This document shows positions 1-8,406 of a DNA stretch of 64,000 bases, in pieces. The stretch covers positions 124,001 through 188,000 of the forward strand of contig NZ_VFUA01000001.1 in the NCBI RefSeq assembly GCF_006440735.1, given 5' to 3'. The stretch is from Mesorhizobium sp. B2-7-1 (GTDB taxonomy: Bacteria > Pseudomonadota > Alphaproteobacteria > Rhizobiales > Rhizobiaceae). Under the pieces are notes generated by a model. The model did not search any database. It saw only the letters and a program-made list of their open reading frames with translations, and was not told where the DNA came from. Both the position numbers and the translations under genes were made by a program. Position 1 is the first letter of the stretch; each line of letters opens with the position of its first letter.

Positions 1-722
1 CGGCCTTCGGCCGGGCATCGCTCGCCGCCTACGAGGCCAACATCCCTGCCTTGCGGGCCGAAGTCGAGGCGGCGTCCCTGGTGCTGAACACGCCGGTCGG
101 ACGGCTGATCGCGCGCGGCGCGGAGAAGGAACTGCTGCTCGACGAGGTCGAAGCGCTGCTGGGTTCGGGCGCGATCGTCGTCGATGCCTGCCGCAACGTC
201 GTTCGCCAAGCCAACGCAGTCGTTTCGCTGGCGACCCGTCCGGTGCTGTTTGCGCTGGCGCGCACGCTTGCCGAGGCATGGCCGGCCGACGCATCGCGCG
301 AAACGCTGCTGAGGCGCACCTTCCGGGCAAGGCATGCCGATGAATCGCATCGCGCGCGGCTCAGGGTCGAGATGGGGCGGTTGCGCGCTGAGCTCGCCTC
401 AGTGGCCGAGATCAATGCAACGGCCGCCGGTTTTACGCTGACGCCGCTGAAGGCCGCCGAGGTCGTCGTGCTGGCGCCGCCGGTCGAGGAGGAGCACGGC
501 GCGGTGCTCGCCTTCCTGACCGATGGTGAGTCCTGGTCGAGCTCGGCGCTGGCGATCGCGCTTGGCGCCAGCGCGCGCACCGTCCAGCGGGCGTTGGAGG
601 AATTGTCGTCGCAACACAAGGTGCAGGCGGTCGGGCGCGGCCGGGCGCGCCGCTGGATGATGCCGCCGGTGACCGTATTCCCGACTGTCTTGTTACTCCC
701 GGGTCCGCTGCCGACCGACTAG
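1..722 (+). CDS. Winged helix-turn-helix protein, 5'-truncated by the window edge
   Basis: The frame is open from base 3 to a TAG at 720-722, so the start lies outside the window; the TTG at 51 is only the first possible start inside it. About 240 residues are visible. The first two thirds are Ala/Arg/Glu-rich and helical with no motif I recognise. The C-terminal part, about nt 505-665, looks like a winged helix: a helix ending in AVLAFLTDG, then SSSALAIALGASARTVQRAL as turn and recognition helix, then a basic wing with GRGRARRW. A DNA-binding role is inferred from that domain. It ends 31 bases before the beta-propeller gene, so the two may be co-transcribed. Target and family are not recognised. 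Confidence 0.6.
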   Translation, partial: AFGRASLAAYEANIPALRAEVEAASLVLNTPVGRLIARGAEKELLLDEVEALLGSGAIVVDACRNVVRQANAVVSLATRPVLFALARTLAEAWPADASRETLLRRTFRARHADESHRARLRVEMGRLRAELASVAEINATAAGFTLTPLKAAEVVVLAPPVEEEHGAVLAFLTDGESWSSSALAIALGASARTVQRALEELSSQHKVQAVGRGRARRWMMPPVTVFPTVLLLPGPLPTD

Positions 723-753
723 TGTGCGGCCATTGTTCGAATGGAGATTGAAA

Positions 754-1404
754 ATGAAACGAGCCGCTGCCGAGATCCTGCGTGAATACGGACCGTTCCC
801 CGGCGTCGAGCGCGTCAACGGCGTTACCTATGACGGCGAAAACGTCTGGTTCGCCAGCGGCGACAAGCTGAACGCGCTCGATCCGGATAGCGGCATGATC
901 GTGCGTACGATCGATGTCGCCTCGCATGCCGGTACTGCCTTCGACGGCCAGTATCTCTACCAGATTGCCGAAGATCGCATCCACAAGGTGGACCCGAAGA
1001 TCGGCAAGGTCATCGCAACCATTCCCGCCCCCGGCAACGGGGGTGACTCGGGGCTCGCCTGGGCCGAGGGTTCGCTTTGGGTCGGCGAATACCGGGCACA
1101 TAAAATCCATCAGATTGATCCTGAAACGGGCAAGGTGATCCGCACGATCGAATCGAAGCGCGTCGTTACCGGCGTCACCTGGGTCGATGGCGAGCTCTGG
1201 CATGCCACCTGGGAGGGCGAGGACGGCGATCTGGTGCGCGTCGATCCCGACACAGGCGATGTGCTGCAGGAATTGGCGATGCCCTCCGGCGTGTCGGGGC
1301 TGGAATCCGACGGCGGTGGCTGCTTCTTTTGCGGTGGCGGCAGCAGCGGCAAGATCAAGGCCGCGCGGCGTCCGGGCCATAGAGCAATTCCAGGAAAAGT
1401 GTGA
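754..1404 (+). CDS. Beta-propeller (YVTN/PQQ-like repeat) protein of unknown function
   Basis: 216 residues. I chose ATG 754 because GGAG lies 7 bases upstream; an in-frame GTG at 724 would add ten residues. Repeats of the form DPxTGKVIRTI alternate with GVTxDGxNVWFA and GLAWxEGSLWVGEY, which are blade signatures of YVTN/SMP-30-like propellers. No signal peptide is seen, so it is probably cytoplasmic. A Cys-rich turn (CFFCGGG) lies near the end. The last seven codons (RAIPGKV) and the TGA stop at 1402-1404 are the first bases of an intergenic repeat beginning at 1381, so the native C-terminus seems to have been replaced. Substrate or ligand is unknown. Confidence 0.7.
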   Translation: MKRAAAEILREYGPFPGVERVNGVTYDGENVWFASGDKLNALDPDSGMIVRTIDVASHAGTAFDGQYLYQIAEDRIHKVDPKIGKVIATIPAPGNGGDSGLAWAEGSLWVGEYRAHKIHQIDPETGKVIRTIESKRVVTGVTWVDGELWHATWEGEDGDLVRVDPDTGDVLQELAMPSGVSGLESDGGGCFFCGGGSSGKIKAARRPGHRAIPGKV

Positions 1405-1480
1405 GCGGTTTTCCGTCCGGAATTGCGTAAAAACAAGGAGATAGGGCGTTTCGCCGTTTCCGTGAAACGGTGAAACACAC
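1381..1480. repeat. Palindromic intergenic repeat, copy 1
   Basis: GCAATTCC at 1384-1391 pairs with GGAATTGC at 1419-1426, and GGAAAA (1393-1398) with TTTTCC (1409-1414), giving a nested cruciform. A second hairpin module follows at 1448-1476. The first module recurs almost unchanged after 15058. It supplies the stop codon of the preceding beta-propeller gene. Mosaic intergenic repeats of this kind are common in rhizobial genomes. Confidence 0.85.
1448..1476. terminator. Hairpin between convergent genes, possible terminator
   Basis: GTTTCGCCGTTTC at 1448-1460 pairs with GAAACGGTGAAAC at 1464-1476 with one G-T wobble and a 3-base loop. It lies between the convergent beta-propeller and acyltransferase genes. 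There is no T run, so termination is inferred from position and stem strength. Confidence 0.45.
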
Positions 1481-1520
1481 CTAGCACCGGCAAGTAAGGA
1501 CTGGTGGAAGGGCGGCCCGA

Positions 1521-2609
1521 TCAGGCCGCTTCGCGCGCCGGCCGCGTCATCGGCTTGTTGGAGGCCTTCGCGGCATTCGGCCTGTCCATATGGGCCCAGG
1601 CCGGCCGCTCGAACAGGAAGGTGCCGAAGCCGATGCGCTTGACGATGAAATAGAGCACCACCGGGCTGATGATCGAGACGAGCAACACCGCGAAGCTCAG
1701 CATGCCGGTGTCGGTCAGGAGGCCGCTTGCCAGCATGACACCGCGGAAGATCGACATCGGTATGGTGAAGGCGACATAGACGACCAGCGAATGCTCGCCG
1801 AGCCACCGTAGCCATTCCATCGAGGCGAACTTCGACAGGAAGCTGCCGGCCACGCAAAGCGCCACCGCGCCGGCGACGGCTAGCATCAGATGCAGCGGCG
1901 GCCATGCCGCCAGGCCCATCTGCATCCCGACCGGCTGCACGGCATAGCCCGGCGAATAGACGAGCAGGCCGTTGGCGAGCGCCCAGGCGAGCAGGCCCGC
2001 AACGGCGATCGCCGGGCAAGTCTGTGTCCATTCGACCAGCCGGAATATCAGCGGCGCCAGGACGAAGCCGAGATAGAAGAACACGAAATAGGCCGCGAAC
2101 TGCTCAAGCGCGTAGCTGTCCGGTTTCGGCGCCCACATCTGCAGCGCGGCGGCAGCCAAGATGACGATCCAGTGCGGCACTTTGAATTCGCGCAGTATGC
2201 GTATGACGATGCCGAACACCGCAAGCATGTAGATGAACCACAGGACGCCATAGGGCTGGACGGCGGCCATTGCGAGGTCGTGCAGCATTCCGGTCGGATC
2301 GCCGCTGAAGATGCCGATCTTCAGCCCGATCGAGATGACCGCCCACAGCACGTAGAAATAGAGATAGTGGACGACGCGCCGGTCGACATAGCGCCGCCAT
2401 GGCCGGTCGATCACCTGCGACAGGAACAGGCCCGAGATCAGGAAGAACTCCGGCATGCGGAAGGGGGTCGCAAAGCCGATGACATAATGCAGGAAGCCGA
2501 CGCCGCCGGTGTATTCACCGGTGTTGTAGGCCGAATACATCATCACCACCAGGATGATGGAAAGGCCTTTTGCCGTGTCCACCCACGGCATGCGGTTCGG
2601 GTTGCTCAT
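1521..2609 (-). CDS. Acyltransferase 3 family (OpgC/OafA-like) membrane protein
   Basis: 362 residues with about ten hydrophobic segments. The N-terminus has the acyltransferase-3 signature: MPWVDTAKGLSIILVV, where D-AKG-SI-LV is typical, then FRMPEFFLISGLF. Proteins of this family transfer acyl or succinyl groups across or at the inner membrane onto exported sugars such as periplasmic glucans or O-antigen. The substrate here is unknown. No other envelope gene is immediately adjacent, though ndvB (cyclic glucan) lies about 54 kb away. The ATG start at 2609 is followed directly by the family signature. The gene seems to stand alone, convergent with the beta-propeller gene. Confidence 0.85.
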   Translation of the reverse strand: MSNPNRMPWVDTAKGLSIILVVMMYSAYNTGEYTGGVGFLHYVIGFATPFRMPEFFLISGLFLSQVIDRPWRRYVDRRVVHYLYFYVLWAVISIGLKIGIFSGDPTGMLHDLAMAAVQPYGVLWFIYMLAVFGIVIRILREFKVPHWIVILAAAALQMWAPKPDSYALEQFAAYFVFFYLGFVLAPLIFRLVEWTQTCPAIAVAGLLAWALANGLLVYSPGYAVQPVGMQMGLAAWPPLHLMLAVAGAVALCVAGSFLSKFASMEWLRWLGEHSLVVYVAFTIPMSIFRGVMLASGLLTDTGMLSFAVLLVSIISPVVLYFIVKRIGFGTFLFERPAWAHMDRPNAAKASNKPMTRPAREAA

Positions 2610-2717
2610 ACGCGATCTCGAGGAAATTCAACTGCCGCGATTGTAGCGGACACGCAAATCCCGCGCAGCATCAAGCTTCCATTAACGTAAACGCGGCACT
2701 CCGTCTCGGAACCGGTC

Positions 2718-3980
2718 TCAACTGTCGGCTGATGTCGGAACCACGGCGGCGGAAGGTGTCTCGCGCATCGCTATCGCCACGATCGCGCCCGACAGGAAGG
2801 TCAGCGCCGCGATCGCCACGATCGCCGCGGAGAAGCCGAAGAAGTCGGCGATCAGGCCCGCGGCGAGGGCGCCAATCGCATAACCGAGATCGCGCCAGAA
2901 GCGATAGACGCTGAGCGAGCGCGCCCGCCAGGAGGGGTGCGATGCGTCCGACACCGCCGCGATCAGGCTCGGATAGACCATCGCCGTGCCGAGGCCGAGC
3001 AGCAGGCTCCCCAGCAGCCACCAGCCGAAATCGCGCGTCATGGCGGTGGTGAGAAGCCCCGCCGCCTGCACCCACATGCCGGCGACGATCAGCCCCTTGC
3101 GGCCCCACCGGTCGCTCAATGGCCCGGTCGCGACCTGGAAGATGCCCCACACCGCCGGATAGACCGCCTTGAGGATGCCGATGCGCTCGACGCCCAGCCC
3201 ATTGGCGACGAAGAAGAGCGGAAACAGCCCCCAGCTCATGCCGTCGTTCAGATTGTTCACCAGGCCGGCCTGCGAGGCGGCGAACAGGTTGCGATCCCCG
3301 AACGAGGTCAGCATGAAGATCTCGCGGAAGCTGAGCGGCGAAGCCTCTTTTGGATGGTTCGCCAGTTCCTGCCGGACATGCTCGCGCGTGTCGCGCACGA
3401 GCAGGATCGACAGCGCGGCGCCGAGGATCGCATAGCCGACGCCGAGATAGATCGGCACCGGACGAAAGCCGTAGCGGCTCGCCAGATAGCCGGTGAGGAA
3501 AGCGGTGACGCCGACGGCGAGATAGCCGGCGAATTCGTTGAGCCCGACGGCCAGCCCGCGCGATTTCGGCCCGACCAGGTCGATCTTCATGATCACCGTC
3601 ATCGACCAGGCGAACCCCTGGTTGATGCCGAGCAGCGCGTTGGCGGCGACGATCCAGCCCCAACTCGGCGCTGAGATGATGATGAACGGCACCGGCAGGC
3701 CGAACAGCCAGCCCAGGATCAGCACGCGCTTGCGTCCCCATGTGTCGGCGAGCTGGCCGGATATAAGGTTGGCGCAGGCCTTGACCACACCGAAGCTGAC
3801 GATGAAGGAGGCGACGAGCGTGGTCGAGGCGACACCGAATTCTTCCGCGCCGATCAGCGGCACCACGGTCCGCTCGATGCCGACCATGCCGCCGACGAAG
3901 GCGTTGATCAGCACCAGGAGCGAAAACTGCTTCCAGTTGGCCTTGAGGCCAAGCGCGACGGCGGGCGCCGCTGCGCTCAA
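2718..3980 (-). CDS. MFS transporter, in operon with MBL-fold hydrolase
   Basis: 420 residues and about 12 membrane segments. The MFS motif A appears as GQLADTWGRKRV after helix 2, with a second copy, GPLSDRWGRKG, between helices 8 and 9. The start is TTG at 3980, overlapping the TGA of the upstream MBL gene (TTGA), so the pair is translationally coupled. Its place downstream of a persulfide-dioxygenase-like gene and opposite an ArsR-rhodanese regulator suggests movement of a sulfur compound such as sulfite or thiosulfate. That substrate is an inference from context only. Confidence 0.85.
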   Translation of the reverse strand: MSAAAPAVALGLKANWKQFSLLVLINAFVGGMVGIERTVVPLIGAEEFGVASTTLVASFIVSFGVVKACANLISGQLADTWGRKRVLILGWLFGLPVPFIIISAPSWGWIVAANALLGINQGFAWSMTVIMKIDLVGPKSRGLAVGLNEFAGYLAVGVTAFLTGYLASRYGFRPVPIYLGVGYAILGAALSILLVRDTREHVRQELANHPKEASPLSFREIFMLTSFGDRNLFAASQAGLVNNLNDGMSWGLFPLFFVANGLGVERIGILKAVYPAVWGIFQVATGPLSDRWGRKGLIVAGMWVQAAGLLTTAMTRDFGWWLLGSLLLGLGTAMVYPSLIAAVSDASHPSWRARSLSVYRFWRDLGYAIGALAAGLIADFFGFSAAIVAIAALTFLSGAIVAIAMRETPSAAVVPTSADS

Positions 3981-4708
3981 GATTTCGCTCCGGCGTTGAT
4001 GGCCCGGATCCGGGCGGCCTCCGGCGGCGGGGGAGGGATGTCGGCGGTCATGGCGGCGACGAACTCACCCTCGTCCTCGATGCGGAAGGCCTTGTTGAAG
4101 CGCCGCTCGAAACCGATCGTCGATGTCGGCTTGCCGCTCAGGGAGCGGCCGCAGACCGAGCCCGAATAGGCGCCGGGCAGCACCTCGATATGGTCGGACA
4201 ACTCCTTCAGCCGGCGCGCGCTGGCGAAGAGCGCGCGCGCCCCGTCCTCGGCGCTGGAGGCAAGCTCGGTGCGGCCGAGGTCGCCGACCATCAGCGTGTG
4301 CCCGGTGAGCACGAACCAGGGTTCGGACGACCGCGTCCGGTCGGTGACCAAAAGGCTCAGATGCTCCGGCGTGTGGCCGGGTGTATGCATCACCGTCGCC
4401 GTGACATTGCCGAGCTCCAGCACCTCGCCGTCCTTCACGCGCCGGAACGGGAAGCCTGCCTGGGCTCCTTCGAACAGCACATAGTCGGCGCCGGTCGCCT
4501 CGGCCAGCGAGCGCCCGGCCGAGATATGGTCGGCATGGACATGCGTGTCGACGACATAGAGGATGCGCATGCCGGTCGCGCGCGCCGCCTCGACATAGGG
4601 CGCGATGTCGCCGACCGGATCGACGACCGCCGCGCAAGCCTTGCCGCCGCAGCCGAACAGATAGGAGGCGGCAACCGGGTCGGTGTGCAGGAACTGCCTC
4701 AGAATCAT
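3977..4708 (-). CDS. MBL-fold hydrolase, persulfide dioxygenase/ETHE1-like
   Basis: 243 residues. The metallo-beta-lactamase motif THVHADH supplies the metal-binding histidines, followed by the His of MHTPGHTPEH and the Asp of GDLGRTEL. This set, and the short N-terminus LRQFLHTDPVAASYLFGC, match the ETHE1/Blh persulfide dioxygenase group, which oxidises glutathione persulfide to sulfite. A strong GGAGGG Shine-Dalgarno sits just upstream of ATG 4708. It is first in a two-gene operon with the MFS carrier, driven from the region shared with the ArsR-rhodanese gene. The exact substrate is inferred. Confidence 0.85.
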   Translation of the reverse strand: MILRQFLHTDPVAASYLFGCGGKACAAVVDPVGDIAPYVEAARATGMRILYVVDTHVHADHISAGRSLAEATGADYVLFEGAQAGFPFRRVKDGEVLELGNVTATVMHTPGHTPEHLSLLVTDRTRSSEPWFVLTGHTLMVGDLGRTELASSAEDGARALFASARRLKELSDHIEVLPGAYSGSVCGRSLSGKPTSTIGFERRFNKAFRIEDEGEFVAAMTADIPPPPPEAARIRAINAGAKS

Positions 4709-4754
4709 TGCCTTCCCTCCGAACGGACAAACCGCGCCGAGCGAGCCGCCCGGC

Positions 4755-4783
4755 TTGACAGCAAGTCGAAACTGTCATTCAAT
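4755..4783 (+). promoter_or_regulatory. Candidate sigma70-type promoter of the ArsR-rhodanese gene
   Basis: TTGACA at 4755-4760 is separated by 17 bases from TTCAAT at 4778-4783, a reasonable -35/-10 pair 37 bases before the ATG. The -10 falls inside the left arm of the palindrome at 4774-4799, so a repressor bound there would block this promoter. Confidence 0.45.
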
Positions 4784-4799
4784 TATTCTATTGAATGAC
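4774..4799. promoter_or_regulatory. Operator: perfect 10+10 bp inverted repeat, likely bound by the ArsR protein
   Basis: GTCATTCAAT (4774-4783) and ATTGAATGAC (4790-4799) are exact reverse complements with a 6-base AT-rich spacer. The site lies between the divergent MBL/MFS operon and the ArsR-rhodanese gene. Size, AT-richness and position fit an ArsR/SmtB or BigR-type operator giving autoregulation plus operon repression. Confidence 0.7.
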
Positions 4800-4819
4800 G
4801 ATGCGTCGCAGAAAGGCCG

Positions 4820-5485
4820 ATGTCAATCCGCAATCCGAAGCAGGCGCTCTACGAACAGTTCGCAATCGTCGCCAAGGCGTTCGGGCACCCGTTGCGCCTG
4901 GAAATGATCGAGCATCTGGCGCAGGGCGCCCGCAGCGTCGAGGCGCTCGCGGCGAAGCTCGGCCAGCCGGTCGCCAACATCTCCCAGCATTTGCAGGCGC
5001 TGCGCCGCGCCGGCATCGTCTCGGCCGAGCGCGACGGCAAGTTCGTGCATTATTCACTGGCCGATGCGAGCGTGCTGTCGGCCGTAGCCGCGGTGCGCGG
5101 CCTCGCCGAGCGGCAACTCGCCGAGGTCGATCGCATCGTGCGCGGCTATTTCGACGCGCGCGACGATATGCGGCCGGTCACGCGTGACGAGCTTCAGACG
5201 CTGATGCGCGATGGCCTTGTGACGCTGATCGACGTCCGCCCGCCGGACGAATTCGCGCTCGGCCATGTGCCAGGCGCGATCAATGTCCCGCTGGGCGAAA
5301 TCAAGACCTGGTCCGCCGACGCCGCTCCCGACCGCGAAGTCGTCGCCTATTGCCGCGGCCCGTGGTGCGTGATGTCGTTCGAAGCGGTCGCGGCCCTGCG
5401 TTCGCTTGGCTATTCCGCGCGGCGCCTCGAGGACGGCCTGCCGGAATGGAAGGCCGCCGGCCTGCCGGTGGAAATGGCCGCCTGA
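4820..5485 (+). CDS. ArsR-family repressor fused to a rhodanese domain
   Basis: 221 residues. Residues about 1-100 form an ArsR winged helix (GHPLRLEMIEHLAQ, then VANISQHLQALRRAG as recognition helix and a DGKFVHY wing). Residues about 115-221 form a rhodanese domain with the loop CRGPWC; the catalytic Cys is residue 178 and a second Cys is 183. These are the only two cysteines, so the DNA-binding half has none of the metal- or persulfide-sensing cysteines of ArsR or BigR. This suggests that persulfide or redox state is read through the rhodanese loop. The start at ATG 4820 has GAAAGG upstream. It is divergent from the MBL-MFS operon with a palindromic operator between. Confidence 0.88.
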   Translation: MSIRNPKQALYEQFAIVAKAFGHPLRLEMIEHLAQGARSVEALAAKLGQPVANISQHLQALRRAGIVSAERDGKFVHYSLADASVLSAVAAVRGLAERQLAEVDRIVRGYFDARDDMRPVTRDELQTLMRDGLVTLIDVRPPDEFALGHVPGAINVPLGEIKTWSADAAPDREVVAYCRGPWCVMSFEAVAALRSLGYSARRLEDGLPEWKAAGLPVEMAA

Positions 5486-5510
5486 CTGCGGGTTATGCTT
5501 GGAATAGCAA

Positions 5511-5537
5511 ACGGCCCGCCTGTTTGAGGCGGGCCGT
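5511..5537. terminator. Bidirectional hairpin terminator between ArsR-rhodanese and efp
   Basis: ACGGCCCGCCT (5511-5521) and AGGCGGGCCGT (5527-5537) form a perfect 11 bp stem around a GTTTG loop. It lies between two convergent genes, 26 bases past the first stop and 22 from the other. Confidence 0.7.
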
Positions 5538-5558
5538 CGCAAGGATGGCCCTAAAATC

Positions 5559-6128
5559 TCAGTCCTTGGCGCGCTCGACGTAAGAACCGTCGGCGGTCAT
5601 CACCACCACGCGCGTGCCAGTGGAGATGTGCGGCGGCACGGTCGTGCGCACGCCGTTCGAAAGCACGGCCGGCTTGTAGGAGGAAGACGCCGTCTGGCCC
5701 TTGGTGACCGGCTCGGTCTCGACAACCTCGAAGGTGGCGCGCTGCGGCAGCACCAATGAGATCGGCACGTCGTTGAACTGCGCCAGCTGCACGGCCATGC
5801 CTTCCTGCAGATAGGGCGCGAAGTCGCCGACCACGCCTTCCGAGGCCACGACTTGGTCGTAGCTTTCCGGGTTCATGAAGTGAAAACCTTCGCCGTCGGA
5901 ATAGAGGAAGGTGTGCTCACGCTCCTCGACATAGGCGCGCTCGACCATTTCGGTCGTGCGGTAGCGTTCCGACACCTTCACCCCGTCGCCGATGCGGCGC
6001 ATGTCGAGCTGGGTCACCGGCGTGCCCTTGCCAGGGTGGATGTTTTCGGCAAAGAGGATGACATAGAGCTTGCCGTCCTTATCGACGACGTTGCCTTTGC
6101 GTAAGGAGCTGGCGATGACCTTGACCAC
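5559..6128 (-). CDS. efp: Translation elongation factor P
   Basis: 189 residues with the three-domain EF-P layout, starting [18 protein letters not shown] enters the ribosome between the P and E sites and relieves stalling at polyproline stretches. The tip of domain I reads HPGKG with the modifiable lysine at residue 34. The start is taken as GTG at 6128: this gives the normal family length and N-terminus, while the open frame upstream runs antisense into epmA. Divergent from epmA, whose product modifies this lysine, so enzyme and substrate are encoded side by side. Confidence 0.96.
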   Translation of the reverse strand: MVKVIASSLRKGNVVDKDGKLYVILFAENIHPGKGTPVTQLDMRRIGDGVKVSERYRTTEMVERAYVEEREHTFLYSDGEGFHFMNPESYDQVVASEGVVGDFAPYLQEGMAVQLAQFNDVPISLVLPQRATFEVVETEPVTKGQTASSSYKPAVLSNGVRTTVPPHISTGTRVVVMTADGSYVERAKD

Positions 6129-6257
6129 GATATTCGATCCCGTTCGAGTTTTTCGGCCTGCAAGCGTCGATTTCCGCGAAGCGGCGACGACGGCCATCGC
6201 GTGCGCCGTAGCGCATCTTGCGCCGAACCGCCAGCCTTTCGCGCTATTTTCCTGCCC

Positions 6258-7298
6258 ATGACAGCCGCTTCGCCCTGGTGGACGCCGCATGTCCATGCCG
6301 ACCGCCGGCCGCGTCTGATGGCACGCAATGCCATCGCCACGGCGCTCCGCGGCTGGTTCGGGACACGCGATTTCATCGAGGTGACGACCTCGGCGCTGCA
6401 GGTTTCGCCGGGCAACGAGGCGCATCTTGCCGCCTTTGCCACAGAGGCGATCGGCCCCGACACATCGCGCCGGCCGCTCTATCTCCACACCTCGCCGGAA
6501 TTCGCCTGCAAGAAGCTGCTTGCCGCCGGCGAGGAGCGCATCTTCAGCCTCGGCCCTGTCTGGCGCAACCGCGAGCGCGGGCCGCTGCACCACCCCGAGT
6601 TCACCATGCTCGAATGGTATCGCGTTGGCGAACCTTACGAGCGCCTGATGGATGACTGCGCCGAATTCCTGGCGCTCGCCGCAGAAAGGGCCGGCGCCAA
6701 GAGTTTCCGTTTTCGCGGCCGCGAGGCCGACCCCTTCGCCGGGCCGGAACGGCTGAGCGTGGCGGAGGCCTTTACCCGATACGCCGGCATCGATTTGCTG
6801 GCGACCGTCTCCGCCGACGGCGGCACGGATCGCGACGGGCTTCACGCGGCGCTGGTCCGGGCCGGCCTGCGCACCGCGCCAGACGACAATTGGGCCGATC
6901 TGTTCAGCCGTGTGATGGTGGAAAAAGTGGAACCCGTGCTGGGGCAGGGGCGGGCGACCATTCTCTACGGCTATCCCATTTCCGAGGCGGCGCTCGCCCG
7001 GCCGAGCGCCGAGGACCCGCGCGTCGCGGAGCGCTTCGAACTCTATTGCTGCGGCGTCGAGCTTGCCAACGCCTTCGGCGAGCTTACCGATGCGGCCGAA
7101 CAGCGCCGCCGCTTTACCGCCGAGATGGACGAGAAAGAACGCGTCTATGGCGAGCGCTATCCGCTGGACGAGGACTTTCTCGCCGCGTTGGCCATCATGC
7201 CGCAGGCAAGCGGCTCGGCGCTGGGTTTCGATCGGCTGGTGATGCTGGCGACGGGGGCAACAAGGATCGACGACGTGATCTGGGCGCCGGTGGCGTGA
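6258..7298 (+). CDS. epmA: EF-P--(R)-beta-lysine ligase (GenX/PoxA)
   Basis: 346 residues from ATG 6258. It is a stand-alone class II aminoacyl-tRNA-synthetase-like catalytic domain without the anticodon-binding domain of LysRS. Motif 2 is seen as [20 protein letters not shown] and motif 3 as [13 protein letters not shown]. EpmA ligates beta-lysine to the EF-P lysine. The open frame extends upstream to 6201, but the family N-terminus ([15 protein letters not shown]) begins after 6258. The usual partner EpmB, a lysine 2,3-aminomutase, is not next to it nor elsewhere in the window. Confidence 0.93.
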   Translation: MTAASPWWTPHVHADRRPRLMARNAIATALRGWFGTRDFIEVTTSALQVSPGNEAHLAAFATEAIGPDTSRRPLYLHTSPEFACKKLLAAGEERIFSLGPVWRNRERGPLHHPEFTMLEWYRVGEPYERLMDDCAEFLALAAERAGAKSFRFRGREADPFAGPERLSVAEAFTRYAGIDLLATVSADGGTDRDGLHAALVRAGLRTAPDDNWADLFSRVMVEKVEPVLGQGRATILYGYPISEAALARPSAEDPRVAERFELYCCGVELANAFGELTDAAEQRRRFTAEMDEKERVYGERYPLDEDFLAALAIMPQASGSALGFDRLVMLATGATRIDDVIWAPVA

Positions 7299-7317
7299 CC
7301 TCGGCTGCGTTGGCCCT

Positions 7318-8406
7318 TCAGTCCGGTCGGGATTTTCTCTGACCCTGCAAGGCCAGGAAGTGTTTGTAACCTTTGCGCCCCATACGGGCGCGCAGCGCCT
7401 CGCGTGTCTCGGCTTCCCCGCAAGCCGCCAGGATCTCGTCGAAATGATCGTTCAAGATATCCTGAATTGCGGGGTCGTTGAAAAATGCGTTCAACGGAAC
7501 CCCGTCCGGCGCGCTCGGGGCATCCATCAGGGTCCAGAAAGCACGTCCATGGGTCGAGACAAAATCCCGGGCACGTGAAGCCAGTTCGCGCACGATAGCG
7601 CTTCGCCGCGCGCGCGAACGCTGGTGGGCGGCTTTGCTGAATGTCCTCAGCTCCGGCATTGAGGGTTGTGCGCCGTGCACGTTGCTTCCGTGAATCCGGT
7701 AGGCCGAAAGCGGAAGGTCTATGCAGGCCGAACCAGCCAAGGCATGCACGAACGGCATGAAATAGTTGTCGGTCGCTGCATTGCCGACAACGGCCCGGGT
7801 TGGCTTGCATCGGACGAGATAGTGCCGCTTGTACATGTTCGCCGTTCCGGGAGACCAGTGCCAGCCGGGCTCGTGAGGTTCTATCACCGTGGATTGCTGC
7901 CAGAGCAACTCGCGCTCTCGCCGTTCCAGAATCATGTGATCTGAATTTGAACCACCGGGATCGAAAGGCTTGCCCGCTCTGCGATGCAGCAACCATGCAA
8001 AACCAGAAGACAGCGGCCGCCCGGCATGGTCGGTTTCAAGAACGCCGCTCGATGTTGCGGCGATCGCCGGGCAGTCGCAATGAAGCTGGGCGTGAAAGGC
8101 TGCGAAGGTCGCGAACAGGAAATCGTCGGCGTCCACGATGCAGACCAATTCCCCCGCCAGGCGATCCAAGACGTGAAGGAAAGCGCCCATCTGGTGCAGG
8201 TTGCTATCCAGATATTCGAACGCCAGCCTTGGGTCGGTATCCTCGAACCTCGCGATGACGTCGCGGCTGTCATCGGTCGAGGCGTTGTCGACGACAAGGC
8301 ATTCGAAGTCGTCATAAGTTTGCGACAGGACGCTCGATATCGCTTGGCCGACATACCGGCCGTAATTGTAGTTGATGATGAGGAAGCTGATCTTCGGCGC
8401 GGCCAC
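7318..8406 (-). CDS. Family 2 glycosyltransferase (second gene of a pair)
   Basis: 362 residues. The GT-A fold of GT2 occupies about residues 5-120: [29 protein letters not shown] and the metal-binding VDADDF. A GT2-associated region follows ([15 protein letters not shown]). The start is GTG at 8406, sharing one base with the TAG stop of the upstream gene, so translation is coupled. It resembles the GT2 half of the upstream protein along its whole length, including the PGTANM block and a HGSN/HSSN block, so the two arose by duplication. The acceptor is unknown; a surface glycan or a modified protein are both possible. Confidence 0.85.
   Translation of the reverse strand: MAAPKISFLIINYNYGRYVGQAISSVLSQTYDDFECLVVDNASTDDSRDVIARFEDTDPRLAFEYLDSNLHQMGAFLHVLDRLAGELVCIVDADDFLFATFAAFHAQLHCDCPAIAATSSGVLETDHAGRPLSSGFAWLLHRRAGKPFDPGGSNSDHMILERRERELLWQQSTVIEPHEPGWHWSPGTANMYKRHYLVRCKPTRAVVGNAATDNYFMPFVHALAGSACIDLPLSAYRIHGSNVHGAQPSMPELRTFSKAAHQRSRARRSAIVRELASRARDFVSTHGRAFWTLMDAPSAPDGVPLNAFFNDPAIQDILNDHFDEILAACGEAETREALRARMGRKGYKHFLALQGQRKSRPD

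Noticed and set aside
433..2031. 532-codon minus-strand frame across the beta-propeller and acyltransferase genes
   Set aside because: It is out of frame with the acyltransferase and antisense to the propeller gene; no domain is visible.
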